Below, piece after piece: positions 45,819 to 54,428 of a stretch of 64,000 nucleotides of DNA; within the stretch, counting starts at the first letter, position 1; each line of letters begins with the position of its first letter. Where the stretch lies: NCBI RefSeq assembly GCF_900156165.1, contig NZ_FTMY01000019.1, forward strand, positions 23,801-87,800. Reading direction: 5' to 3'. The notes under the pieces are model-generated. The model saw only the letters and a program-made list of their open reading frames with translations. It made no database searches and had not been told where the DNA came from. This DNA is from Pseudacidovorax sp. RU35E. GTDB lineage: Bacteria > Pseudomonadota > Gammaproteobacteria > Burkholderiales > Burkholderiaceae_C. The translations under genes and the position numbers were made by a program.

Positions 45819-46139
45819 TCAGCATTTGCAAGCGGCTTCGGTCGCGGCGCAAGGGGCGCCCTGGCAGCAGTTCTCGGTAAGAAAGCCCAGCAGACCGCTC
45901 ATGCGGTCGTACTGCGCGCGATAGACCAGGTGGCGGCTCGCGCGCTCTTGCGAGACCAGGCCAGCACGGGTCAGCTCCTTCAGATGGAACGACAGCGAAG
46001 TGTTGGGGATGTCCAGCCCCTCGCTCATGACGCCGGGCGTCAGGCCATCCTGGCCGACGACCACCAACGCCCGAAAGATACGCAGTCGCACCGGGTGGGC
46101 CAGCGCGGCCAGCGCTTCGACAACTTCAGACTCATCCAT
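45819..46139 (-). CDS. arsR: ArsR-family arsenic-responsive repressor
   Basis: A 106-residue SmtB/ArsR winged helix (MSEGLDIPNTSLSFHLKELTRAGLVSQERASRHLVYRA). The C-terminal Cys cluster, Cys91, Cys92, Cys97 plus Cys104 and Cys106, is the probable As(III) site. It resembles the C-terminal vicinal-Cys site of Acidithiobacillus ferrooxidans ArsR rather than the R773 helix site, but the third Cys is spaced one residue closer. It heads the operon and likely represses itself at 46159-46180. Confidence 0.93.
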   Translation of the reverse strand: MDESEVVEALAALAHPVRLRIFRALVVVGQDGLTPGVMSEGLDIPNTSLSFHLKELTRAGLVSQERASRHLVYRAQYDRMSGLLGFLTENCCQGAPCAATEAACKC

Positions 46140-46158
46140 GCCGCTACTTTACGACATT

Positions 46159-46180
46159 TCAACAAAGCTCGAATTGTTGA
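46159..46180. promoter_or_regulatory. Candidate ArsR operator
   Basis: TCAACAA and TTGTTGA form a perfect 7-base inverted repeat separated by 8 bases, 20 bases before the arsR start. The position and AT content fit an ArsR-family site overlapping the promoter. Confidence 0.6.
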
Positions 46181-46234
46181 GAACCGATCCAAGCCGGCGC
46201 GCGAGGAAGTCAAGATGCCTTCACCGTACGGATG

Positions 46235-46381
46235 GTGGAAGACCCCTTTCGGCTGATCAAGCTGCAGTTCGGCCATGCCAAGGTACGCTATCGCGCCTGA
46301 TCAAGAACACGGCATCGCGTGACGATGCGGTTGGCGATGAGCAAGCTGTGAATGGCGCGGCGACATTTTCTGAGCACGCAG
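46235..46381 (+). pseudogene. Decayed C-terminus of an IS5-family transposase
   Basis: The plus strand encodes VEDPFRLIKLQFGHAKVRYR, then in a shifted frame LIKNTA, then LAMSKL-stop-MARRHFL. These pieces match, in order, the IS5-family C-terminus (RQFGyvKvRYRGLaKNTAQ..FALSNLwmaRR). Frameshift and stop show it is dead. Confidence 0.55.
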
Positions 46382-46555
46382 AGGTCACCGCGTCCTCTGG
46401 GGCATCAGCCGCCCCATGACAGCGTGCGGACGCAGGCAGCAAGGGCCATGAAGGCCCATTGGGCATGCCAGTCACGGGCTTCGGGCATCAATCAACACGC
46501 CGTGACACGCGTCGGCGTCTGCGAGAACGTGGTTTTGCAGACTTTTTCCAAGCTA

Positions 46556-46680
46556 CACCCAGCTTCAGCCTGAAGACCAGGTCAACCTTGCCAGCCTCGA
46601 GCAGCAGGGCCATGACATCCGCGCCATGGCGCATCTGCTCAACCGCGGCAAGACTACTGGCTGGTTAGCGACTACGGCAC
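46556..46680 (+). pseudogene. Possible N-terminal HTH remnant of an IS30-like transposase
   Basis: LQPEDQVNLASLEQQGHDIRAMAHLLNRGKTTGWL resembles the resolvase-like HTH at the start of IS30-family transposases. It ends at the downstream gene boundary. The rest of 46382-46699 shows nothing recognisable. Confidence 0.3.
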
Positions 46681-46699
46681 GATCACCGCATAAGCCGCG

Positions 46700-47677
46700 T
46701 CAATGGATCTTCACCACGATCCGGCCGCGCAGCTGCCCTGACATGAGTTCTTGCGCAGTGGCCACCGCCTGCGTAAGGGGAATCTCCGTGGTGATTACGT
46801 CGAGCGAACGCGGATCGAGGTCCGTTGCGAGCCGGGCCCACGCCTCTTCCCGCAAATGCATCGGGGCCATGACGCTGTCGATGCCGGCAAGGGTGACACC
46901 ACGCAGAATGAACGGCGCCACGGACGAAGGAAAATCCATGCCCTGCGCAAGTCCACAAGCGGTCACCACGCCGCCATACCGAGTCTGCGCGCAAGCATTC
47001 GCAAGCGTGTGGCTTCCCACCGCGTCGATCACTGCCGCCCAGCGTTCCTTTTGCAAGGGCTTGCCAGGCACCGAGAGTTCTTGGCGATCAAGAAGGTCCG
47101 CAGCACCGAGTTCCTGAAGCCACCCGGCATCCTTTGCCTTTCCCGTGGAAGCGACAACCCGGTACCCCAGCCGGGAAAGAAGCGCAACGGCCACCGACCC
47201 GACACCCCCGGTCGCACCTGTAACCAGGACCTCGCCTTGGTCCGGCCGGATGCCGTGACGCTCAAGCGCGAGCACCGAAAGCATGGCCGTATACCCAGCC
47301 GTGCCGATCGCCATCGCCTGCTTCGTGCTGAACTCGGATGGCAGCGGCACCAGCCACTCGCTGCGCAGCCGCGCGCGTGCCGCCAAGCAGCCCTTGTGCG
47401 TCTCACCGACACCGAAGCCGTTCAGCACCACCCGGTCGCCTGCCTTCCACCTGGGAGACGAACTGCTTGCCACGACGCCGGCACCGTCGATGCCCGCGAC
47501 CATTGGCCAGCTTCGCACCACCGGGGACTTGTTCGTGATGGCCAGACCATCCTTGTAATTGAGCGTGGAGTATTCGACGTCGACCACGACGTCTCCCTCG
47601 GGCAGGAATGCATCGTCCACGTCGCGCACACGCGCCGTGAAGTCAGGCGTCTTTTCGAGAACCAGTGCGGGAAACAT
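46700..47677 (-). CDS. Acrylyl-CoA reductase AcuI/YhdH-like MDR oxidoreductase
   Basis: A 325-residue medium-chain reductase without zinc ligands. YSTLNYKDGLAITNKSPVVRSWPMVAGIDGAG, NGFGVGETHKGCLA, VLVTGATGGVGSVAVALL and GYRVVASTGK are characteristic of AcuI/YhdH, which reduce acrylyl-CoA to propionyl-CoA with NADPH. Three ATGs stand in a row after AAGGA; the third (47677) has the right spacing. It is the last gene of the IclR-led operon and would remove a reactive enoyl-CoA formed by the pathway. Confidence 0.9.
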   Translation of the reverse strand: MFPALVLEKTPDFTARVRDVDDAFLPEGDVVVDVEYSTLNYKDGLAITNKSPVVRSWPMVAGIDGAGVVASSSSPRWKAGDRVVLNGFGVGETHKGCLAARARLRSEWLVPLPSEFSTKQAMAIGTAGYTAMLSVLALERHGIRPDQGEVLVTGATGGVGSVAVALLSRLGYRVVASTGKAKDAGWLQELGAADLLDRQELSVPGKPLQKERWAAVIDAVGSHTLANACAQTRYGGVVTACGLAQGMDFPSSVAPFILRGVTLAGIDSVMAPMHLREEAWARLATDLDPRSLDVITTEIPLTQAVATAQELMSGQLRGRIVVKIH

Positions 47678-47679
47678 CA

Positions 47680-48879
47680 TCATTCCTTGTTAGGTGACGC
47701 TTTGAGGAAGCGTGAGTTGCTATCGCCGAGCGGTTCGGCACTGAAAAGGGTAGCGGGCGCGGTATCGTCGCCGAAGCCGAAGCCGAAGCCGAAGCCGAAG
47801 CCCACGCCTGGAGTGCGCACAACGCGTCCGTTCTGCTCCACGTGCAAACCCGACAAAGCGATCTTGCTGCCATCGTCGACCTCCCGGAGGAACTCGCCAA
47901 TCGTGCGAACCTTTGCCGCAGCCACCCCAGCCGCGTTGAGCGCCGACTCCAGTTCTGCGGCACTGCGGGTCGCAAAGGCCGCCCATAAGTTGGAGCGCAG
48001 GAAGTCCAGGTCTGATGCGACCAGCGCTCCCGGAGCGCCGGCGTATGCGTCCAGGTCCAGAGCACGCGGATCCGAACACAAGGCGTCGACCCCCAGCACG
48101 GTTGCCAATTTGCCGAACTGTGCTGGCGTGTTGACGGAAGCCGCGAGCCAGCCATCTGCACAGCGGTAGGTATCCGTGGCGGGGCTCCCCATGGAGCCTC
48201 GATTCCCGACACGCTTCGCCTCCACCCCGGTGGTCATGACGGCACTTGCCACGGGATACATCAATGCAAGAGCCGCCTGCACCATCGATGCGTCGATCGA
48301 CTGTCCTTTGCCGTCCACCTGCCTCTGATGCAGCGCTGCGGCGATCGCCATCGAGGACAACATCGCCACGGCGGCATCAACGACCGGGAACCCAACCTTC
48401 ACGGGAGCTTGATTCTCTTCATCGCCAGATAGCATCATCATGCCTGTTGCAGCCTGGACCACAAGGTCATACGCGCCCCGTCCCGCCCACTCCCCACGCT
48501 GCCCATACCCGGAAATCGAGCAGTAAATCATCCGTGGGTTGACAGCCCGCAAGCCCTTTTCGTCAAGTCCGTACCGCGCCAGCAGCCCCGGCCGGAAACT
48601 CTCGAGAAAGACGTCACAGTCAGCCACCAGTTCGCGGATCGCTGCCTGCCCGTCCTTGGACCGCAGGTCCAGGCACACACTGTGTTTTCCGGCGTTCAGG
48701 GCAACGAATGCGTCAGGCGTATTGCTCCCGTCATCGGAATTGGCGCGCATAGGATCGCCCCCGGGGGGCTCCAGCTTGACCACCTCAGCTCCCAGTTGCG
48801 CCAAGTACATCGATGCCATTGGCCCTGCCAGGACAAGAGACATGTCCAGGACGCGCACGCCATTCAGCGGCCCTTTCAT
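47680..48879 (-). CDS. CaiB/BaiF CoA-transferase with a GF-repeat insertion
   Basis: A 399-residue class III CoA-transferase: LNGVRVLDMSLVLAGPMASMYLAQLGAEVVKLEPPGGDPMR, NAGKHSVCLDLRSKDG, ESFRPGLLARYGLDEK, YCSISGYGQRG, and the catalytic Asp in FPVVDAAVAM. Near residue 365 it contains five tandem copies of a hexamer coding Gly-Phe (GVGFGFGFGFGFGDD). It follows the BKACE gene by an ATGA overlap. It probably activates an acid in the same operon. Confidence 0.9.
   Translation of the reverse strand: MKGPLNGVRVLDMSLVLAGPMASMYLAQLGAEVVKLEPPGGDPMRANSDDGSNTPDAFVALNAGKHSVCLDLRSKDGQAAIRELVADCDVFLESFRPGLLARYGLDEKGLRAVNPRMIYCSISGYGQRGEWAGRGAYDLVVQAATGMMMLSGDEENQAPVKVGFPVVDAAVAMLSSMAIAAALHQRQVDGKGQSIDASMVQAALALMYPVASAVMTTGVEAKRVGNRGSMGSPATDTYRCADGWLAASVNTPAQFGKLATVLGVDALCSDPRALDLDAYAGAPGALVASDLDFLRSNLWAAFATRSAAELESALNAAGVAAAKVRTIGEFLREVDDGSKIALSGLHVEQNGRVVRTPGVGFGFGFGFGFGDDTAPATLFSAEPLGDSNSRFLKASPNKE
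47771..47800. repeat. (CCGAAG)5 hexanucleotide repeat inside a CoA-transferase gene
   Basis: Five perfect tandem CCGAAG units encode Phe-Gly repeats on the minus strand. A hexamer changes length in frame, so copy-number variation would add or remove Gly-Phe pairs without breaking the gene. Confidence 0.9.
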
Positions 48880-49748
48880 ATCCGCCCCAAGCGGAGAATC
48901 TGCCTCGCCTCCGCGGGCGTGGCCAGTTCGCTACCCACAGCCTCGACGAGAACCCGCGCCCTCTCCACCAGCGCTGCGTTGTGTGGCGCGAGTTTGCCGC
49001 GCTTCAGATAGAGGTTGTCCTCCAGGCCGACACGGACGTGCCCGCCAAGAACCACGCCCTGCGCCACCATGGGGAATTGCGCATGCGAGATTCCGAACGC
49101 CGACCAGGGGTGTCGGCCCGCAAGTTGCGTCTTCATGAGCGACATGACTTCGGTCGAAGCCGGTGCGCCCCAGGGTACGCCGAGGCAGAACTGAAAGTGC
49201 GAGGGCGCAGGGATTCGCTTCTCCTCGATCAAGTGCAGCGCCTCTCGCAGATTCCCGAAGTCGAACACCTCGATTTCCGTGCGCACTCCAGCGCCCTCGA
49301 CCAAGGCAGCCATTTGGCACACATCGCGTGCATGATTGATCATCACGTGCTTGCCAAAATTCAGCGTGGCGATGTCGAGGCTGCACACCTCGGGCTTCAG
49401 CGCCAGGATGTGTTCGACCCGTTGCTCGGCCGACATCATGCTGCTGTCAGCGCCAGCAACGGTGGGGTTGTCTCCGGGCACCCACCGGGACCCCGGTCCC
49501 GTCGTCAGGTTGATCACGGCGTCCGTTCCCGAGTCGCGGATGCGTTCCACGACCTCTTGATAGTGCGCCAACTGCACACTCTGCTTACCTGTCTCCGGGT
49601 CGCGCACGTGAATGTGCAGGATGGCCGCTCCTGCGCGAATTGCGTCTATACCCTGCTGTGCGATGTCCTGCGGCGTCACGGGGATCGCCTGACTGAGGTG
49701 GGCGGTGTCTGCGCCGCCCGTCAGCGCGCAGGTGAGGATCGTTTTCAT
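48876..49748 (-). CDS. BKACE-family beta-keto acid cleavage enzyme
   Basis: A 290-residue DUF849/BKACE protein: ILTCALTGG, HIHVRDPETGKQ, VINLTTGPGSRWVP, SLDIATLNFGKH, FCLGVPWGAPAS and GGHVRVGLEDNLYLKRG. It is a paralogue of the gene at 5543-6421 and shares its neighbours' type (amidohydrolase_2). The start overlaps the preceding stop by four bases. It likely cleaves a beta-keto acid, with acetyl-CoA giving acetoacetate. Confidence 0.9.
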   Translation of the reverse strand: MKTILTCALTGGADTAHLSQAIPVTPQDIAQQGIDAIRAGAAILHIHVRDPETGKQSVQLAHYQEVVERIRDSGTDAVINLTTGPGSRWVPGDNPTVAGADSSMMSAEQRVEHILALKPEVCSLDIATLNFGKHVMINHARDVCQMAALVEGAGVRTEIEVFDFGNLREALHLIEEKRIPAPSHFQFCLGVPWGAPASTEVMSLMKTQLAGRHPWSAFGISHAQFPMVAQGVVLGGHVRVGLEDNLYLKRGKLAPHNAALVERARVLVEAVGSELATPAEARQILRLGRI

Positions 49749-50509
49749 CGCGTGCTCCTTCCCTGCCGCGTGGGATCCGCAACCGCACCGCCTCGCACAA
49801 ACACTCGCCGCCCGGTTTCGTTCAAGAGGGTTGCGCGTTCTCCATCGTCGAGGTGGGATGTTGCTGCGACGGCCCGGGCGACCATGTCCTTATAGGTACC
49901 GGAGGATGTGCCGATGTCCGAGCCCCACATCAACTGGCGCGCGCCGAACAGATCAACCGCACGCCGAAGGAAGGCAGCTGCGTCCACGCCCGATTCACGG
50001 AGGATGTCGAGGTTGATGGAGGTGAATTTGTAGAAGATGCGGGGATGCGCGGCAAGCCGTTCGTAGCCAGCCGCGAATCCAAAGTCCTGATCCGCCACGC
50101 GAGGTTCGAGAAGGTGGTCCAGAACCACGGGCACGTCGGGAAAGCGCTCCACGAGGTCCAGCAGCATGGGAATGACCACGGCGCCGCCGTTCTGGCAGAT
50201 CACCTCCAGGTCTACGACGAGACCTAGCTCCTGCGCGGCCTGCCAAGTGCGCAGCGCCTCCGGGGAGTTGAGCCACGGGGTGCTGCCGTCCGGCTGCCGA
50301 TAGCCGAACAGGCGCACACCGGCCAACTGGTTGTTCGCCGTCCACATGCGCAGCAACCCTGGCGTTGCGGGATCCTCGGCATCGAGGATGACGAGCGACG
50401 CGAATGTATCTGGATACAGCCTGCAGGAATCCAGGATGTAGCTGTTGTCGTACCCGTAAATCAGCCGCTTCTGCACCGCAACTGCGCCGTGCACATTCTC
50501 TTCGGCCAA
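49745..50509 (-). pseudogene. 5'-truncated amidohydrolase_2 gene
   Basis: The frame begins at a TTG (LAEENVHGAVAVQKRLIYGYDNSYILDSC) directly after an in-frame stop. Amidohydrolase_2 proteins start about 50-60 residues earlier with a D-x-H-x-H metal motif, which is missing here. The remainder is intact through VVLDHLLEP, FTSINLDIL, FGARQLMWGSDIGTS. A metal-less protein could still be made, but hydrolysis is doubtful. It lies 53 bases after the IclR gene. Confidence 0.7.
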
Positions 50510-50562
50510 CCCTCAAGCGAAAGTTGCGAAGAATCCGTTCAGCGGAAAGTTGAAGGCGCCCC

Positions 50563-51330
50563 TCATTCCTGGTGCTTGAGGCGACGGGAAACCTCCCGCG
50601 CTGCGTCTTTCAGTGCCGGCAAGAATTTCTGCTCAGCCACTCCCGGCTTCATCACCGATGTGAACCAGGTGAGCCCAAGCGCCCCTATGGCGCGCCGCGA
50701 CTCGAGCACCGGCACAGCAATCGTTGAGCTTTCGGGACGCAAGCCGGTGTACCGTAGCGCAAATCCCTTGCGCCTCACTTCACGCAGCGTCGTGCTTACG
50801 GCTTGGGCATCACCGGCGAGGAGATCGATTTCGCGTGAGGCACTTCCCACCAGGTGGAGCAGGAGGCTCCGCTCCGTTGCCGTGCAATGCGCGAGGTAGG
50901 CACGACCCATGGCGTGGCTAACAAGGCTCAGGCGCATCCCAACCGGCGCATGGAAGAAAGTCAGTGGCGACAGCGAAGTCGTGGCATAGCGCACCACCAG
51001 TTCGCCTTGATCTGGCACGCCGACAGCAACCGGCCAGCGGATTTCACGCGTAAGCGCGTCCGCAACTGGCTTGGCAGCTTGCACCAGCTTGGGCTCCCCC
51101 CGAAATCCGCTCGCCAGCATGACGACTCCGGCGGTGACGTAGTAACTGCCGTACCGCGCTTTGACGACCAACCCCTCTTGCTGCAAGGCCTGCAGCATGC
51201 GCGATATGGTTGCCTTGGGTAACCCGGTTTCTTGGTGCAGCTGTTCTGGAGTTGAGAGCGCGTGCCGATTCAGTGCACGCAGTAGGATGACCGTGCGGCG
51301 GACGACACTGACGGGAATCTCACATTTCAT
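50563..51330 (-). CDS. IclR-family transcriptional regulator
   Basis: A 255-residue IclR protein: HTH LSTPEQLHQETGLPKATISRMLQALQQEGLVVKA, then the effector domain (PVAVGVPDQGELVVRYATT, SHAMGRAYLAHC, SSTIAVPVLESRRAIGALGLTW). It heads the BKACE/CaiB/AcuI-like operon on the same strand and likely regulates it. It belongs to a different IclR subgroup from the gene at 22032. Confidence 0.9.
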   Translation of the reverse strand: MKCEIPVSVVRRTVILLRALNRHALSTPEQLHQETGLPKATISRMLQALQQEGLVVKARYGSYYVTAGVVMLASGFRGEPKLVQAAKPVADALTREIRWPVAVGVPDQGELVVRYATTSLSPLTFFHAPVGMRLSLVSHAMGRAYLAHCTATERSLLLHLVGSASREIDLLAGDAQAVSTTLREVRRKGFALRYTGLRPESSTIAVPVLESRRAIGALGLTWFTSVMKPGVAEQKFLPALKDAAREVSRRLKHQE

Positions 51331-51449
51331 TCAAGACCACTTGCGGCCGATCTTAATGCGAGCGCGTGCCATTCAGCGCTGAGCCGCTGTCAGCTCAATC
51401 AGCGGAGGATGTGCTTACCCCGGTCCCCTGGACGCATTTGCGTGACGCT

Positions 51450-51570
51450 TTAACCGTTGCTGCTTGAATTGAACCGGGCTGAGGTAGTTGAATTTGAATG
51501 CCTGCTGAACCGGTTGTAGAACCGCTCGATATAGTTGAACACCTCGCCTCTGGCTCGACAGAGTTCCCGT
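51450..51570 (-). pseudogene. Remnant of an IS3-family transposase
   Basis: RARGEVFNYIERFYNRF followed by RHS matches the C-terminal region of IS3-family OrfB (ARAEVFDYIERFYNRxRRHS), after which the frame is lost. The preceding SEVARLRREL resembles the OrfA coiled coil, so an internal deletion may have fused the two. It is part of a 1.28-kb stretch (51331-52614) with no intact gene. Confidence 0.5.
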
Positions 51571-51976
51571 CGAAGGCGAGCGACCTCAGATGCTGAATTG
51601 CTGCGCAGTGGCGTGTTGGCCCGCATGTCGAGCGCAACCGGCAGGTTCGGCATGATCACAATTTGGTTTGGCCATTGCAACGCAAGATGTTGGTCGAACG
51701 GGGTCAAAGGAAAAAATGGCTCGCCCACGCCGTGATGCCGAAGGCGCTCGCCGGATTTGCGTCAGTGATCGTCAAGCCCGGGCTTCTCGGCATCTCAAGT
51801 GGGTTAGGACTCGCGGCACATACGTTCTTCTTCGCGATCGTAAGAACTTTGCTTCGGTCCTTCTGTCCGTTGATGAAGTGCGCGTGCTGACTCGGCCTAA
51901 CGTACTGTAGTTGGCGTTGTCCGGCTTGACGACCGCCGGTTCTTGGAGGGTTCAATATAAGCCCATCAAACTTGGG
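51571..51976. other. Non-coding or debris stretch, nothing recognised
   Basis: No protein family, RNA or repeat could be recognised in this stretch on either strand. Composition is lower in GC than the flanking operons. It separates IS3 debris from EamA debris. Confidence 0.4.
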
Positions 51977-52095
51977 GAAGTAACGACCTTCGCCCCGATC
52001 GACAAGGCCAGCGTTGTAGTCGCGTTGTGCTCGCTTGGCTTCTGCTGGGCGAGTCGGTCAAGCCGACGATGCTGATAGGCGGCTCTGTCGAACAC
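51977..52095 (+). pseudogene. Fragment of an EamA-family (DMT) transporter
   Basis: FAPIDKASVV in one frame is followed, after a frameshift, by VVLAWLLLGESVKPTMLIGGSV. Together these match the end of EamA transporters (APIDKLSVVLVALFAVLLLGERPS..). Only the last helices remain. The region from 52096 to the next start at 52615 contains no recognised gene. It includes an AT-rich patch near 52391-52425 that could be the promoter of the molybdenum enzyme operon. Confidence 0.5.
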
Positions 52096-52614
52096 CATGC
52101 TTGGGACCTGACCACCCATCACGTAGGCCTCAGGGGGAGGAGCGAGGCAGTACGGATGTGCATTGTCAAAGTCTCTGTCAGCACAAGTCCGTGTGAAACC
52201 ATTTCACGCCGAACTCGGTAGAGCAATGCGCACGACGTCAGCGCAAAAAACCGAATGCCAATCAAACACCGGACGGCGTCGGACACACCGCCTCGCCTGC
52301 CCGCAGTAGACCTCACTCGCCGATCCACCGGCGTCACTCTGTGCGCCCGCTCGTTCAGCGGCAACGAGGCCCTACCAGCACCCACGCAGCCATATTCATT
52401 AGCCGTATTAATAGAGGCATTAAGAGCGTTCGAGGTAGTCGTCCTCCACATCTCCCGACACACTGGAAAGTGGCAAAAAACAACTACCAGTACCAGTCAC
52501 TCGCTGATGCCGAAGTCGCAAGCCCGCGCACATGCTGCCCAGTGTGAACGTGCACTTTGGGGGGTGCAGACTCGGGCGCCTTCAGTCTTCGATCCCGCAG
52601 AAAGGATGCAGTCC

Positions 52615-53436
52615 ATGCCCCACGAAATCCAGAACGACACGCCGACCGAACTCAGCGCCGACGAGTCCGCCCTTCTTCGCGAGATGCCAGCGCTCGGCGA
52701 CGTCGGCCAAGCGCGCCGCACATTCATGATGCAGACCAGCAGTGGTGGTCTTGGCCTCTTCGCTGCGAACTTGCTGGCGACTGAGTCTGCACTCGCCCAG
52801 CTTCCGCCGCTTCCGGGCGCAGCGTCGGCGCCTGTCATCGCGCAGAACACAGTGAAGGTCAGCTTTCAAGTCAACGGTGCGCGCCGAACCCTGGAGGTCG
52901 ACTCGCGCGTGGTCCTGCTCGACGCGCTGCGCGAACGGCTCGCGCTCACGGGCTCAAAGAAAGGATGCGACCAGGGGCAGTGCGGTGCCTGCACGGTGCT
53001 GATTGACGGGCAGCGAGTCCTGTCCTGCCTGACGCTGACCGCCACGCTCGACGGCCGCGAGGTCACGACCATCGAGGGTCTGGCAAAAGGCGAGCAGTTG
53101 CATCCCATGCAGGCTGCCTTCATCAAGCACGACGGCTTCCAGTGCGGCTACTGCACGTCCGGCCAGATCTGTTCGGCCGTTGGCATGCTCGGCGAGGCTC
53201 AGCGTGGCCAGGTCAGCCACGTCACCGAGAACGTCGGCAAGATGACCACTCGCCTTACGGACGAGGAGATCAAGGAGCGCATGAGCGGCAATATCTGCCG
53301 CTGCGGCGCCTACCCCGGCATCGTTGCCGCAATCCAGGAAGTGCATTCAGGCCGACAGGCTGCGCAGACCTGGGGCTTCGCAACCGAAACCCAGCTGGCA
53401 TCCGCCAGAAAGGAAGACGGCCATGCGACCGTTTGA
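52615..53436 (+). CDS. Aldehyde oxidoreductase [2Fe-2S] subunit, PaoA-like
   Basis: A 273-residue Tat-exported iron-sulfur subunit. The leader contains ARRTFMMQTSSGGLGLFAANLLA. The ferredoxin domain has GCDQGQCGACTVLIDGQRVLSC and the second cluster CGYCTSGQICSAVG and NICRCGAYPGI. It matches PaoA (YagT) of the periplasmic PaoABC aldehyde oxidoreductase. The ATG at 52615 is preferred over 52606 because AAAGG is then correctly spaced. It is the first of three overlapping genes. Confidence 0.9.
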   Translation: MPHEIQNDTPTELSADESALLREMPALGDVGQARRTFMMQTSSGGLGLFAANLLATESALAQLPPLPGAASAPVIAQNTVKVSFQVNGARRTLEVDSRVVLLDALRERLALTGSKKGCDQGQCGACTVLIDGQRVLSCLTLTATLDGREVTTIEGLAKGEQLHPMQAAFIKHDGFQCGYCTSGQICSAVGMLGEAQRGQVSHVTENVGKMTTRLTDEEIKERMSGNICRCGAYPGIVAAIQEVHSGRQAAQTWGFATETQLASARKEDGHATV

Positions 53437-54415
53437 GTACGTACGCGCAACGGATGCCGCTTCCGCCACCGCCGCCCTAGCGGCCATTCCCCAGGCCAAG
53501 TACCTCGCCGGTGGCAGCAACCTGCTCGACCTGATGAAGGAAGATGTGGAGCGCCCGACGCGACTGGTCGACATCACCCGCCTGCCTTTGCGCGAGATCA
53601 CACGCAGCCGCGCAGGCCTGTCCATCGGTGCATTGGCCACCAACACCGAAACAGCGAACCACCCGCTAATCCGCGAGAACTATCCGCTGCTCACGCAGGC
53701 GATCGTCGCCGGTGCGTCGGGGCAACTGCGCAACATGGCGACCAACGGCGGCAACCTGTTGCAGCGTACACGCTGCAATTACTTCTACGACACGTCGATG
53801 CCGTGCAACAAGCGTGAGGTCGGCAGCGGCTGCGCCGCGCGGGAAGGCCTGAACAGGATCAGCGCGATCCTCGGCTGGAGCGAAGCCTGCGTGGCGACCT
53901 ACCCGGGAGACATGGCTACGGCGCTCTACGCGCTCGACGCCCAAGTGCGCGTTCGCGCGCCGGACGGCCGCGAGCGGCTGATCACCATCACCGACTTCCA
54001 CCGCCTGCCCGGCACGACACCCGAGCGCGACAACAACCTGGAACATGGAGATCTGATCGTTGCCATCGAGCTCCCCGTCTCGTCGAGCGACTTCGCGCGA
54101 AATTCGCACTACCTGAAGGTGCGCGATCGCGCGTCCTATGCCTTCGCGATGGTGTCGGTCGCCGCCGCACTGGACATGGAAGGCAGCAGGATCCGGCAGG
54201 CGCGCGTGGTGATGGGCAGCGTTGCCCACAAGCCCTGGCGCAGTGCCGAGGCCGAAGCGGTGCTCGTGGGCCAGCGGGCCGACGAGGCGACTTTTCAACG
54301 CGCTGCGCAGGCCGCGCTGCGCGACGCAAGGCCTCTGGCGCACAACGCCTACAAGGTCGAGTTGGGTCACCGTTCTGTCGTGCGAGCATTGATGCGCGCC
54401 GCGCGGCTGGCTTGA
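53423..54415 (+). CDS. Aldehyde oxidoreductase FAD subunit, PaoB-like
   Basis: A 330-residue FAD-binding subunit (FEYVRATDAASATAAL, then AGGSNLLDLMKEDVERPTRLVDI and ATNTETANHPLI). It has the extra cysteine-rich insertion RTRCNYFYDTSMPCNKREVGSGCAAREG, as in PaoB, where it binds a [4Fe-4S] cluster. It overlaps the upstream gene by 14 bases. It would pass electrons between the [2Fe-2S] subunit and FAD. Confidence 0.92.
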   Translation: MRPFEYVRATDAASATAALAAIPQAKYLAGGSNLLDLMKEDVERPTRLVDITRLPLREITRSRAGLSIGALATNTETANHPLIRENYPLLTQAIVAGASGQLRNMATNGGNLLQRTRCNYFYDTSMPCNKREVGSGCAAREGLNRISAILGWSEACVATYPGDMATALYALDAQVRVRAPDGRERLITITDFHRLPGTTPERDNNLEHGDLIVAIELPVSSSDFARNSHYLKVRDRASYAFAMVSVAAALDMEGSRIRQARVVMGSVAHKPWRSAEAEAVLVGQRADEATFQRAAQAALRDARPLAHNAYKVELGHRSVVRALMRAARLA

Positions 54416-54428
54416 GAAGAGGAATCAC

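Noticed and set aside
46000..46419. A 139-codon plus-strand gene after arsR
   Set aside because: It overlaps the ArsR gene on the other strand and its second half is a mix of frames of an IS5-like remnant.
47771..47800. Phase-variable switch from the (CCGAAG)5 repeat
   Set aside because: A hexamer never shifts the reading frame, so on/off switching is not possible; only length variation remains.
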